40,491 nt of DNA, from NCBI GenBank assembly GCA_028292745.1, contig JAQGLT010000096.1:1-40491 (forward strand). The letters are read 5' to 3'. The notes under the pieces were generated by a model. That model saw nothing but the letters and a program-made list of their open reading frames with translations. It was not told the origin of the DNA and did no database searches. Shown piece after piece: positions 1 through 6,265 of this stretch; the first letter of the stretch is position 1; the number at the start of each line of letters is the position of its first letter. The translations under genes were made by a program, and so were the position numbers. The stretch is from Polaromonas sp. (GTDB lineage Bacteria; Pseudomonadota; Gammaproteobacteria; Burkholderiales; Burkholderiaceae_C).

Positions 1-69
1 AAAAGATTGTTGCAGGTCTTCGTCACGCACCGAGTAAGGCAGGTTGCCGACGTATAGTTTGTTGCCCAT
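1..69 (-). CDS. RRM-type RNA-binding protein, N-terminal fragment
   Basis: Only the first 23 codons lie in the window; the gene runs off the left edge. The translation begins MGNKLYVGNLPYSVRD, and KLYVGNLPY is a textbook RNP2 motif of an RNA recognition motif. The ATG at 67-69 is preceded by an AGAGGAG ribosome-binding site (77-83) at 7 nt spacing, so the start is secure. Small single-RRM, often glycine-tailed proteins with this N-terminus are common in betaproteobacteria and are usually discussed as cold-inducible RNA chaperones. The RNP1 motif and C-terminal tail are not visible, so the subfamily cannot be confirmed. Confidence 0.85.
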   Translation of the reverse strand, partial: MGNKLYVGNLPYSVRDEDLQQSF

Positions 70-388
70 GAAGGGACTCCTCTAAAACACAAAAATAAAA
101 GCGATGGGGTCCCGAAAGCACAACAAATCTTCAACGTACCGCTGTAGCGCGCGAAACTGACCGATCACCTAACAAATGCGAATAACTTTATTCGCACGGG
201 CATATTATGCTCCAGATCGAAAAATCGCAGCTATGCCCGGTAGCGTAGTGCCTAGTATTACCAACGGTCTCAAACAAACAGGGTAGTTTTAAATCCAAAG
301 ACAAGATTTATTACATTAATGTTACATTTTTGACGCGTTATAAATCAATATCCAGATAATGTTTGCCTTGAATGAAGTCGCACTTTAC
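70..388. other. Intergenic region, 5' leader of the RRM gene
   Basis: This 319-bp gap is notably AT-rich compared with its surroundings. It holds a perfect 7-bp inverted repeat, TGCGAAT (177-183) and ATTCGCA (190-196), with a 6-nt loop. A CATAAT hexamer on the minus strand (204-209) could be the -10 box of the RRM gene; I see no convincing -35. That placement would give a leader of about 130 nt, a length usual for cold-shock mRNAs, but this is inference. Near 300-340 there are short AT palindromes after the amt stop codon and no clear intrinsic terminator. Confidence 0.4.
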
Positions 389-1591
389 TTACCACTTCAC
401 TTCATTCTCAGGCGTTGCGCCAATGCGGTGAATTGATCTGTCGGCCCCTTCAAACTCTTCTTCTTGGCTCAGGCGCAGCCCAAGCAGCTGCTTGAGAGCG
501 CCGTACACCACAAAGCCCATCAGTAGAGCCCAGCCCACGCCTATGCAGGTTCCAATCAGTTGCGCGGTAAAACTGACGCCACCCAGGCCACCCAGTGCTT
601 TGCTGCCGAAGATACCGGCAGCCAGGCCGCCCCAGGTTCCGCACAGGCCATGAAGTGGCCAGACTCCCAGCACGTCGTCAATTTTCCATCTGTTCTGGGT
701 CAGAGTGAACATGACCACAAAAACCGCGCCTGCAACACCGCCCACGACCAATGCACCCAACGGATGCATCACGTCGGAACCCGCACAGACCGCAATCAGT
801 CCGGCCAGCGGTCCGTTGTGCACAAAGCCTGGGTCGTTTTTGCCAAAAGCCAGGGCGGCGAGCGTGCCGCCTACCATGGCCATCAGCGAATTCACGGCGA
901 CCAAGCCGGAGATTTTGTCCAAGGTCTGCGCGCTCATCACGTTGAATCCAAACCAGCCGACCACCAGAATCCATGCGCCCAGCGCCAAAAAGGGAATGTT
1001 CGATGGCGGGTGCGCGGACATCGCGCCGTCCTTGCGGTAGCGGTTGCTGCGGGCGCCAAGCAGAACGACTGCTGGAAGCGCCATCCACCCGCCCAGCGCA
1101 TGCACCACGATGGAGCCGGCAAAGTCATGGAATTCAGCGCCCGTCAGTGATTGAATCCAGGCTTGGACACCGAAACGGTGATTCCAGGCCATGCCTTCGA
1201 AAAGTGGATAAACAAATCCAACAATGATGGCAGTCGCAATCAGTTGCGGATAAAAGCGCGCGCGCTCGGCGATGCCCCCTGAGATGATGGCCGGAATGGC
1301 CGCTGCGAAGGTCAGCAAAAAGAAAAACCTGACAAGTTCATATCCGTTCTTGGCTGCCAGCTCTTCGGCGCCGACAAAGAAATGGGTGCCATAGGCCAGG
1401 CTGTAGCCCACCGCAAAATAAACCACGGTCGAAACCGAGAAATCCACCAGGATTTTCACCAGCGCATTGACCTGGTTCTTTTTTCGGACCGTTCCAAGTT
1501 CTAGAAAAGCAAATCCGGCATGCATTGCCAGCACCATGATGCCGCCCAACAGAATGAACAAGGCGTCTGCGCCTTGTTTTAGTGCTTCCAT
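389..1591 (-). CDS. amt: Ammonium transporter (Amt family)
   Basis: A 400-residue polytopic inner-membrane protein that by homology conducts ammonium/ammonia. The Amt pore histidines are visible as DFAGSIVVHALGG and DVLGVWPLHGLCG, and the hydrophobic segments span the whole chain as expected for about 11 helices. The frame is open another 57 codons upstream, but that part is not membrane-like. I chose the ATG at 1589-1591 because MEALKQGADALFILLG starts the first helix directly and a CAGGGAAA ribosome-binding site precedes it. There is no cleavable signal peptide and no glnK (PII) gene next to it in this window. The 370-bp upstream gap contains a long dyad (1620-1657) that could bind a nitrogen regulator. 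The short C-terminal tail ends in charged residues. Family assignment is firm; ammonium rather than methylammonium or another substrate is assumed. Confidence 0.93.
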   Translation of the reverse strand: MEALKQGADALFILLGGIMVLAMHAGFAFLELGTVRKKNQVNALVKILVDFSVSTVVYFAVGYSLAYGTHFFVGAEELAAKNGYELVRFFFLLTFAAAIPAIISGGIAERARFYPQLIATAIIVGFVYPLFEGMAWNHRFGVQAWIQSLTGAEFHDFAGSIVVHALGGWMALPAVVLLGARSNRYRKDGAMSAHPPSNIPFLALGAWILVVGWFGFNVMSAQTLDKISGLVAVNSLMAMVGGTLAALAFGKNDPGFVHNGPLAGLIAVCAGSDVMHPLGALVVGGVAGAVFVVMFTLTQNRWKIDDVLGVWPLHGLCGTWGGLAAGIFGSKALGGLGGVSFTAQLIGTCIGVGWALLMGFVVYGALKQLLGLRLSQEEEFEGADRSIHRIGATPENEVKW

Positions 1592-1619
1592 ATGTTTTCC
1601 CTGGATGAAATGTATTTTA

Positions 1620-1657
1620 TTGGTGCGTTTTCTGGCAAATGCTGACAATCGCACCAA
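1620..1657. promoter_or_regulatory. Inverted repeat upstream of amt, possible operator
   Basis: TTGGTGCG (1620-1627) and CGCACCAA (1650-1657) form a perfect 8-bp dyad with a 22-bp spacer, 29-66 bp upstream of the amt start codon. The half-sites contain TGGTGC and GCACCA, the same hexamers found in NtrC sites, but in the opposite relative order to the usual compact GCACCA-N5-TGGTGC arrangement. I could not place a sigma-54 -24/-12 pair with correct spacing. Its position between amt and the manganese riboswitch promoter makes amt the likely target. Confidence 0.4.
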
Positions 1658-1744
1658 AATAAAGCAAGAAATGCGCCTTGAGGAGCGCTGCTGCAACAGG
1701 AGCGGGCTCAGGCATTTCAAAACGCGCATCGCTGATGCCGCCGA

Positions 1745-1750
1745 TATAAT
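1745..1750 (+). promoter_or_regulatory. -10 box for the Mn riboswitch transcript
   Basis: A perfect TATAAT lies 11 bp before the first base of the P1 stem of the yybP-ykoY aptamer, which is where a sigma-70 -10 box should be if transcription starts at the aptamer. No good -35 hexamer is visible at 17 bp spacing (the region reads AACGCGCATC), so the promoter may rely on the consensus -10. Confidence 0.6.
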
Positions 1751-1760
1751 GCCGGCTGTC

Positions 1761-1889
1761 ATTGGGGAGTAGCCGCCCTTCTTTAGTGAGAGGGGTTTGC
1801 GTCAACAGACTTGTGTGGCCTGCAACGGGCCGACATGGCGCAAACAGTTTTCAAGCCTGGCGAGACCTTTGACTGCACAGCCTCCCCAA
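1761..1889 (+). promoter_or_regulatory. yybP-ykoY manganese riboswitch
   Basis: The leader of the GDT1-family gene carries the two hallmark segments of the yybP-ykoY aptamer: GGGGAGTAGCCGCCC starting at 1764 and GCGAGACCTTTGAC at about 1860-1873. The ends pair as a P1 stem: TTGGGGAG (1762-1769) is complementary to CTCCCCAA (1882-1889). This class is known to bind Mn2+ and to switch on manganese exporters, matching the gene that follows. Downstream, GGCCGG-containing segments at about 1904-1916 and 1940-1948 are mutually complementary and include the GGAG ribosome-binding site. The expression platform may therefore act on translation initiation, which is inference. Confidence 0.88.
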
Positions 1890-1961
1890 CTTTTAACAGC
1901 TTCAGGCCGGAGGGGGCCGTGCGGTCATCGGTTTTCATTCCGGCCGGAGCTTATTTGTTTC

Positions 1962-2528
1962 ATGGAAGCCTTCCTCGTCTCCACAGGGATCGTCGCACTC
2001 GCTGAAATGGGCGACAAGACCCAGCTGCTCGCACTGGTGCTGGCGGCGCGGTTTCGCAAACCCTGGTCGATCGCCCTTGGCATTCTGGTCGCCACCCTTG
2101 TCAACCATGCCATGGCCGGCGCGCTCGGGGCCTGGGTCACGACCTTCCTCAGTCCGCAGACCCTGCGCTGGATACTGGGGGTTTCCTTTATTGCGATGGC
2201 CGGGTGGATGCTGATTCCGGACAAGCTCGACGACGATGACCTCGACAAGAAGCCGCCGCGTTTTGGTGTCTTCGGCACCACGCTGCTGGTGTTTTTCCTG
2301 GCCGAAATGGGCGATAAGACGCAGATCGCGACCGTGATGCTGGCGGCCCGGTTTGATGCCTACCTCTGGGTGGTCGCGGGCACCACGCTGGGCATGATGC
2401 TGGCCAACGCGCCGGTGGTCTGGCTCGGCAGCCGTTTCATGCACCTGATCCCGCTTCGGGCGGTGCATATCGTGTCAGCCCTTGTCTTTGCGGCACTGGG
2501 CGGGCTGGCGCTGCTGGTGCGCCCCTAG
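1962..2528 (+). CDS. mneA: GDT1/TMEM165 (UPF0016) family manganese exporter
   Basis: A 188-residue membrane protein with the internal duplication typical of the UPF0016/GDT1 family. Each half has three hydrophobic helices and one copy of the cation-binding motif EMGDKTQ (residues 15-21 and 115-121). A hydrophilic DDDDLDKKPP loop (about 90-99) separates the halves. Family members export Mn2+ (MneA of Vibrio) or exchange Mn2+/Ca2+ for protons. The manganese riboswitch directly upstream strongly supports a role in relieving manganese excess. The frame is open further upstream, but that stretch is the riboswitch. The ATG at 1962 follows a GGAG at 1945-1948, somewhat far away, consistent with regulated initiation. 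The gene is probably monocistronic, since metX has its own promoter signal beginning 2 bp after the stop codon. Confidence 0.9.
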   Translation: MEAFLVSTGIVALAEMGDKTQLLALVLAARFRKPWSIALGILVATLVNHAMAGALGAWVTTFLSPQTLRWILGVSFIAMAGWMLIPDKLDDDDLDKKPPRFGVFGTTLLVFFLAEMGDKTQIATVMLAARFDAYLWVVAGTTLGMMLANAPVVWLGSRFMHLIPLRAVHIVSALVFAALGGLALLVRP

Positions 2529-2530
2529 AT

Positions 2531-2539
2531 TGCTATACT
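2531..2539 (+). promoter_or_regulatory. Extended -10 promoter for the SAM-II/metX leader
   Basis: TGCTATACT is an extended -10 element (TGn followed by TATACT at 2534-2539) placed so that transcription would begin at about 2545, the first base of the aptamer P1 stem. A recognisable -35 is absent at the expected position inside the end of the upstream gene, which extended -10 promoters tolerate. Confidence 0.5.
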
Positions 2540-2544
2540 GATGA

Positions 2545-2593
2545 AGCGCCGATTTGCTCAGCTTGCGGGCGCTTAACAAGTACCGCTAAAGAC
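2545..2593 (+). promoter_or_regulatory. SAM-II (SAM-alpha) riboswitch of metXW
   Basis: The sequence reads AGCGCC-GATTTG...GCTTGC-GGGCGC-TTAACAAG...CGCTAAA, which follows the SAM-II consensus (GCGC-GAUUU...UUGC-GCGC-U-A...GCUAAA) in order and spacing. P1 pairs AGCGCC (2545-2550) with GGCGCT (2568-2573). The loop segment CTTG (2562-2565) is complementary to CAAG (2577-2580), forming the H-type pseudoknot. It precedes metX, the gene class SAM-II normally controls, and an intrinsic terminator follows 11 nt later. SAM binding would shut down methionine synthesis. The class was described mainly from Alphaproteobacteria. Confidence 0.85.
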
Positions 2594-2604
2594 GACGCTC
2601 CATG

Positions 2605-2642
2605 AACCCGGACTCGCTTAGCGATGCCGGGTTTTCTTTTTT
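2605..2642 (+). terminator. Intrinsic terminator in the metX leader
   Basis: AACCCGG (2605-2611) pairs with CCGGGTT (2627-2633), with an inner TCGC-TTA-GCGA hairpin (2614-2624) and a T-rich tail (2632-2642, interrupted by one C). It sits between the SAM-II aptamer and the metX start, so it is most simply the attenuator operated by the riboswitch. It cannot serve only the upstream gene, since it lies downstream of the aptamer. Confidence 0.85.
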
Positions 2643-2691
2643 CCGCGCCGCTGTGCGGCCCTACTTATTGTCCTGATCTCATCGCTTTATC

Positions 2692-3855
2692 GTGGATCCA
2701 TCAACCGTGCCGTCCCCTCCCGTCCTGGTCGCCAAGCCCGCATCGATGCACTTTGCCGACACGCTGCCGTTGCGCAGCGGCGCATCGATTCGCGCGTATG
2801 ACCTGAGCTATGAGACCTACGGCCAGCTCAATGCCGACAAGTCCAACGCGGTGCTGATCTGCCATGCGCTGAACGCATCGCACCATGTCGCCGGCGTTTA
2901 CCTGGATGCCGCCGGCCGGGTGCAGAGCAAATCCGAAGGCTGGTGGGACACGATGATCGGCCCCGGCAAGCCGGTCGACACCAACCGGTTTTTTGTCATC
3001 GGCGTCAACAACCTGGGCTCGTGCTTCGGCTCCACCGGGCCGATGCAGGCCCACCCGGACACGGGCGAGGTGTACGGCGCCGATTTTCCGGTGATCACGG
3101 TGCAGGACTGGGTCAACGCGCAGGCCCGGCTGCTCGATGCGCTGGGCATCCAGACCTTGGCAGCCGTCATGGGCGGCAGCCTGGGCGGCATGCAGGCCCT
3201 TAGCTGGACGCTGGAGTACCCTGAACGCGTCCGGCATGCGGTGGTGGTGGCCAGCGCGCCCAACCTGACGGCCGAAAACATCGCCTTCAATGAAGTGGCC
3301 CGCCGCGCCATCGTGACCGACCCCGACTTTCACGGCGGCCACTTCTACAAGCACGGCGTGCTGCCCAAGCGCGGCCTGCGCATCGCCCGCATGATCGGCC
3401 ACATCACCTACCTGAGCGACGATGTGATGAACGAAAAGTTTGGACGACAGCTGCGTGACGCTACCGGCATCAAGTTTTCCACCCAGGAGGTCGAGTTCGA
3501 GATCGAAAGCTACCTGCGCTACCAGGGCGACAAGTTCGCCGAATACTTCGATGCCAACACTTACCTGCTGATCACCCGCGCCCTTGACTACTTCGACCCT
3601 GCCAGCGAATTCGGCGGCGACCTGAGCCGCGCCTTGGCCAGCGCCCGCGCCAAGTTCCTGCTGGTGAGCTTCACCACCGACTGGCGGTTTTCGCCGGCGC
3701 GCAGCCGCGAGATCGTCAAGGCGCTGCTCGACAACCAGATTGATGTGAGCTACGCCGAGATCGACGCGCCGCATGGCCACGATGCCTTTTTGCTCGATGA
3801 CGCACGCTACCTGGGCGTAGTGCGCTCTTATTTCAATAGCAAGGTGGCCGCATGA
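2692..3855 (+). CDS. metX: Homoserine O-acyltransferase MetX
   Basis: First committed step of methionine synthesis: acylation of homoserine in the cytoplasm. The 387-residue alpha/beta-hydrolase has the nucleophile elbow [10 protein letters not shown] (Ser163), the acid in [10 protein letters not shown] (Asp330) and the base in APHGHDAF (His363). Early conserved blocks include [13 protein letters not shown] and [12 protein letters not shown]. MetX enzymes encoded with MetW may use succinyl- rather than acetyl-CoA, and sequence reading alone does not settle this. The start is uncertain: GTG at 2692 has no clear ribosome-binding site, while GTG at 2707 has GGAT nine bases upstream; both lie beyond the leader terminator. 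The stop codon overlaps metW by 4 nt (ATGA), so the two are translationally coupled. Expression is expected to be repressed by SAM through the upstream riboswitch. Confidence 0.95.
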   Translation: MDPSTVPSPPVLVAKPASMHFADTLPLRSGASIRAYDLSYETYGQLNADKSNAVLICHALNASHHVAGVYLDAAGRVQSKSEGWWDTMIGPGKPVDTNRFFVIGVNNLGSCFGSTGPMQAHPDTGEVYGADFPVITVQDWVNAQARLLDALGIQTLAAVMGGSLGGMQALSWTLEYPERVRHAVVVASAPNLTAENIAFNEVARRAIVTDPDFHGGHFYKHGVLPKRGLRIARMIGHITYLSDDVMNEKFGRQLRDATGIKFSTQEVEFEIESYLRYQGDKFAEYFDANTYLLITRALDYFDPASEFGGDLSRALASARAKFLLVSFTTDWRFSPARSREIVKALLDNQIDVSYAEIDAPHGHDAFLLDDARYLGVVRSYFNSKVAA

Positions 3856-4460
3856 CCGGAACCACGCAAACCCGTGTGAGGCCCTCGCCAGACCAGCTGT
3901 CGATTGCCCGGCTGGTGCCTAAAGGCTCCCGCGTGCTGGACCTGGGCTGCGGCAACGGCGCGCTGCTCGACTACTTGATCCGCGAGCGCGGCTGCTCGGG
4001 CTACGGTGTCGAGATCGACGACGCCAATGTGCAGGCCTGCGTGGCGCGGGGCGTGAATGTGATCCAGTTCAACCTGGAAGAAGGCCTGGCTTTGTTCGGT
4101 GACGCTTCGTTCGATGTGGTGCTGCAGATCGACACGCTGCAGCATCTGCGCAATGCCGAGGTCATGCTGCGCGAGACTGCCCGCGTGGGCCGCCTCGGCG
4201 TGGTGGCGTTTCCCAATTTCGGCCACTGGCCCAACCGGCTGGCCGTGCTGCGCGGCCGCATGCCGGTGACCAAGGTGCTGCCTTACCAGTGGTACGACAC
4301 GCCGAACATCCGCGTCGGCACGCTGCGGGATTTCGCCGCGCTGGCCCGGCAGAACAGCTTGCAAATCCTCGATTCGTTTGGCTTGCAGGACGGCCGGGAG
4401 GTGCGTTTCTGGCCCAATGCCCGCGCCAGCCGCGCCGTGTTCAAGCTGCAGCGCGCCTGA
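3852..4460 (+). CDS. metW: Methionine biosynthesis protein MetW
   Basis: A 202-residue protein with a class I methyltransferase-like fold. Motif I is [15 protein letters not shown] near residues 30-44, an acidic residue in GVEIDDANV closes strand beta-2, and the [12 protein letters not shown] segment is where motif IV lies. In many proteobacteria metW directly follows metX, and the pair is needed for homoserine acylation. MetW is thought to act as a partner or activator of MetX rather than as a methyltransferase, but its chemistry is not settled. The ATGA overlap with metX and the absence of any promoter between them show a two-gene operon. The next gene, chrA, starts 63 bp later behind its own ribosome-binding site and may be read through, though no functional link is evident. 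Confidence 0.93.
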   Translation: MTGTTQTRVRPSPDQLSIARLVPKGSRVLDLGCGNGALLDYLIRERGCSGYGVEIDDANVQACVARGVNVIQFNLEEGLALFGDASFDVVLQIDTLQHLRNAEVMLRETARVGRLGVVAFPNFGHWPNRLAVLRGRMPVTKVLPYQWYDTPNIRVGTLRDFAALARQNSLQILDSFGLQDGREVRFWPNARASRAVFKLQRA

Positions 4461-4523
4461 AGCGGACGCCGCCCGCTTTCCCCAGGCTTGTAGCCGCCTT
4501 TAACGCCTGACCGGAGACGCCAC

Positions 4524-5900
4524 ATGAGTTTGCCTACCGTGGAGGAACAGCCGGCGGCTGTTTCTTTCCGAGACGCTTTCAAATTCTGGCTGCAGCTGGG
4601 CTTCATCAGCTTCGGCGGGCCGGCCGGGCAGATTGCCATCATGCACCGCGAGCTGGTCGAGAAAAGGCGCTGGATTTCCGAAAAGCGCTTTTTGCATGCG
4701 CTGAACTTCTGCATGCTGCTGCCCGGCCCCGAGGCCCAGCAGCTGGCAACCTACCTGGGCTGGCTGATGCACAAAACACGCGGCGGCGTGGTGGCGGGCG
4801 CGCTGTTCGTGCTGCCGTCGCTGGTGCTGCTGATAGCGCTCAGCTGGATCTACATGGCCTTCGGGCAGCTGCCGCTGGTGGCCGGGATTTTCTACGGCAT
4901 CAAGCCGGCGGTGGCCGCCATCGTGCTGCATGCCCTGCACCGCATTGCCGGTAAATCCCTGGGAAATCCGCTGCGGGTGCCAGTGCCCTGGGTGCTGGCG
5001 GCGATGAGTTTCATCGCGGTGGCGGTCTTGAGGCTGCCGTTTCCGGTGGTGGTGCTGAGCGCCCTCTTGATCGGCGCAGTGCTGGCGCGGCTGGCGCCCG
5101 GTGCGCTGGCGCGGGGCGGCGGGCATGCGTCCGCCGCCAAGGGCCTGCATCAGGCCGCCCTGATCGACGACGACACGCCGACGCCAGGCCATGCGCTGTT
5201 CAGCATGCTCCGGCTCGCCAAGGTGCTGGGGGCGGGTGCGCTGCTCTGGCTGCTGCCCATGGCCGCGCTGCTGGCCGCCCATGGCTGGTCGGGCACGCTG
5301 ACGCAGGTCGGCTGGTTTTTCACCAAGGCGGCGCTGCTGACGTTTGGCGGGGCCTATGCGGTGCTGCCGTACATGAACCAGGCGGCGGTCGAGCATTACC
5401 AGTGGCTGACCACCGCGCAGATGATGGACGGCCTGGCGCTGGGCGAAACCACGCCCGGCCCGCTGATCATCGTGGTGGCCTTCGTCGGTTTCGTCGCCGG
5501 CTGGGCCAGGCAGGTGATGGGCCCGGAAGCGCTGTTCCTGGGTGCCGCGCTGGCGGCCTGTGTGGCGACCTGGTTCACCTTCCTGCCGTCGTTCATCTTC
5601 ATTTTGGCCGGCGGCCCCTGGGTCGAGTCGACGCGCGGCAACCTGAAGCTGACCGCGCCGCTGGCGGCGGTGACGGCGGCGGTGGTCGGGGTGATTGCCA
5701 ATCTTGCTCTTTTTTTCATAGCTGCTGTCGCATATCCAGCAAGCGCAGGGCGGCTGTTTGATGCACAACCCGACTGGGTGGCGTTGGCGCTGGTGCTGCT
5801 GGCGGCGCTGGCCTTGTGGCGCCTGAAGTGGGGCGTGATTCCGGTGATCGCCGCCGCAGCCGCCGCCGGCCTCGGGTTGCGACTGCTGGGCTGGGCCTGA
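4524..5900 (+). CDS. chrA: Chromate efflux transporter ChrA
   Basis: A 458-residue inner-membrane protein of the long-chain CHR family. The two homologous halves each start with the family signature: FWLQLGFISFGGPAGQIA at about residues 15-32, and GWFFTKAALLTFGGAYAVLP at about residues 263-282. Members export chromate by proton antiport, with sulfate as a competing substrate; some members have other roles, so the substrate is a family-level call. The ATG at 4524 follows CGGAGA with good spacing. Residues 396-409 (FFIAAVAYPASAGR) are encoded by a copy of a dispersed repeat at 5709-5750, which falls in a hydrophobic stretch and keeps the frame open. No ChrB-type regulator is adjacent. The SulP transporter follows on the same strand after a 365-bp gap, giving two oxyanion-type transporters side by side. 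Confidence 0.92.
   Translation: MSLPTVEEQPAAVSFRDAFKFWLQLGFISFGGPAGQIAIMHRELVEKRRWISEKRFLHALNFCMLLPGPEAQQLATYLGWLMHKTRGGVVAGALFVLPSLVLLIALSWIYMAFGQLPLVAGIFYGIKPAVAAIVLHALHRIAGKSLGNPLRVPVPWVLAAMSFIAVAVLRLPFPVVVLSALLIGAVLARLAPGALARGGGHASAAKGLHQAALIDDDTPTPGHALFSMLRLAKVLGAGALLWLLPMAALLAAHGWSGTLTQVGWFFTKAALLTFGGAYAVLPYMNQAAVEHYQWLTTAQMMDGLALGETTPGPLIIVVAFVGFVAGWARQVMGPEALFLGAALAACVATWFTFLPSFIFILAGGPWVESTRGNLKLTAPLAAVTAAVVGVIANLALFFIAAVAYPASAGRLFDAQPDWVALALVLLAALALWRLKWGVIPVIAAAAAAGLGLRLLGWA
5709..5750 (+). repeat. AGCTAT/ATAGC-family dispersed repeat inside chrA
   Basis: TTTTTTCATAGCTGCTGTCGCATATCCAGCAAGCGC matches the family consensus seen at 40124 and, in reverse, at 6133. Here it is translated as part of ChrA without disturbing the frame, in a membrane segment where the encoded FFIAAVAYPASA is tolerable. 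Confidence 0.6.
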
Positions 5901-6265
5901 TTCGGCAGTTTGCTCCCGCAGGGCCGGCCCGGGTGCGCGGCCGCCAGCCGCCAGGCAGGCCTCGGGCCAGCAGGGAAAAGCCGGCGACTGGCGTTCGACC
6001 CCGCTGGCCCCATCCCAGTGTTGCCAGCGAGGGAAGGAGAAACATCGGGGAAAGCCAGGAAAATCAGGAAATTTATGAGCAAAACGGGCTCTAGCGCATA
6101 CAGCGCCTGCGCAAGCAGCTATGGATTCAGGAGCGTCAAGGCTGCCCGGCCTGGCTGTTGCCCGCCAGTTGCAACCGCTCCCGTAGCAAAAACACCGGTT
6201 GCCCCGGATGCCGCGGTTGAACGCCAAGGCTATTTCGCGCCAGTCGCCGCGTTATCCTCCTGACC
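5901..6265. other. Gap between chrA and the SulP gene
   Basis: No credible gene is visible in this 365-bp gap. Bases 5901-6016 are GC-rich without a recognisable feature, 6017-6133 is a composite dispersed repeat (listed separately), and 6134-6265 leads into the SulP gene without an obvious promoter. Confidence 0.5.
6017..6133 (-). repeat. Composite dispersed repeat between chrA and the SulP gene
   Basis: Read on the minus strand this starts CCTGAATCCATAGCTGCTTG, continues through GCGCAGGCGCTG and TTTTGCTCATAAATT, and ends in TTTCTCCTTCCC. The same order of blocks recurs on the plus strand at 40124-40250, with most positions identical over about 95 bp. Confidence 0.6.

Noticed and set aside
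4500-6227. A 575-codon minus-strand frame opposite chrA
   Set aside because: Composition is repetitive Arg/Gln/His/Gly with no family resemblance. ChrA on the plus strand explains the coding signal.
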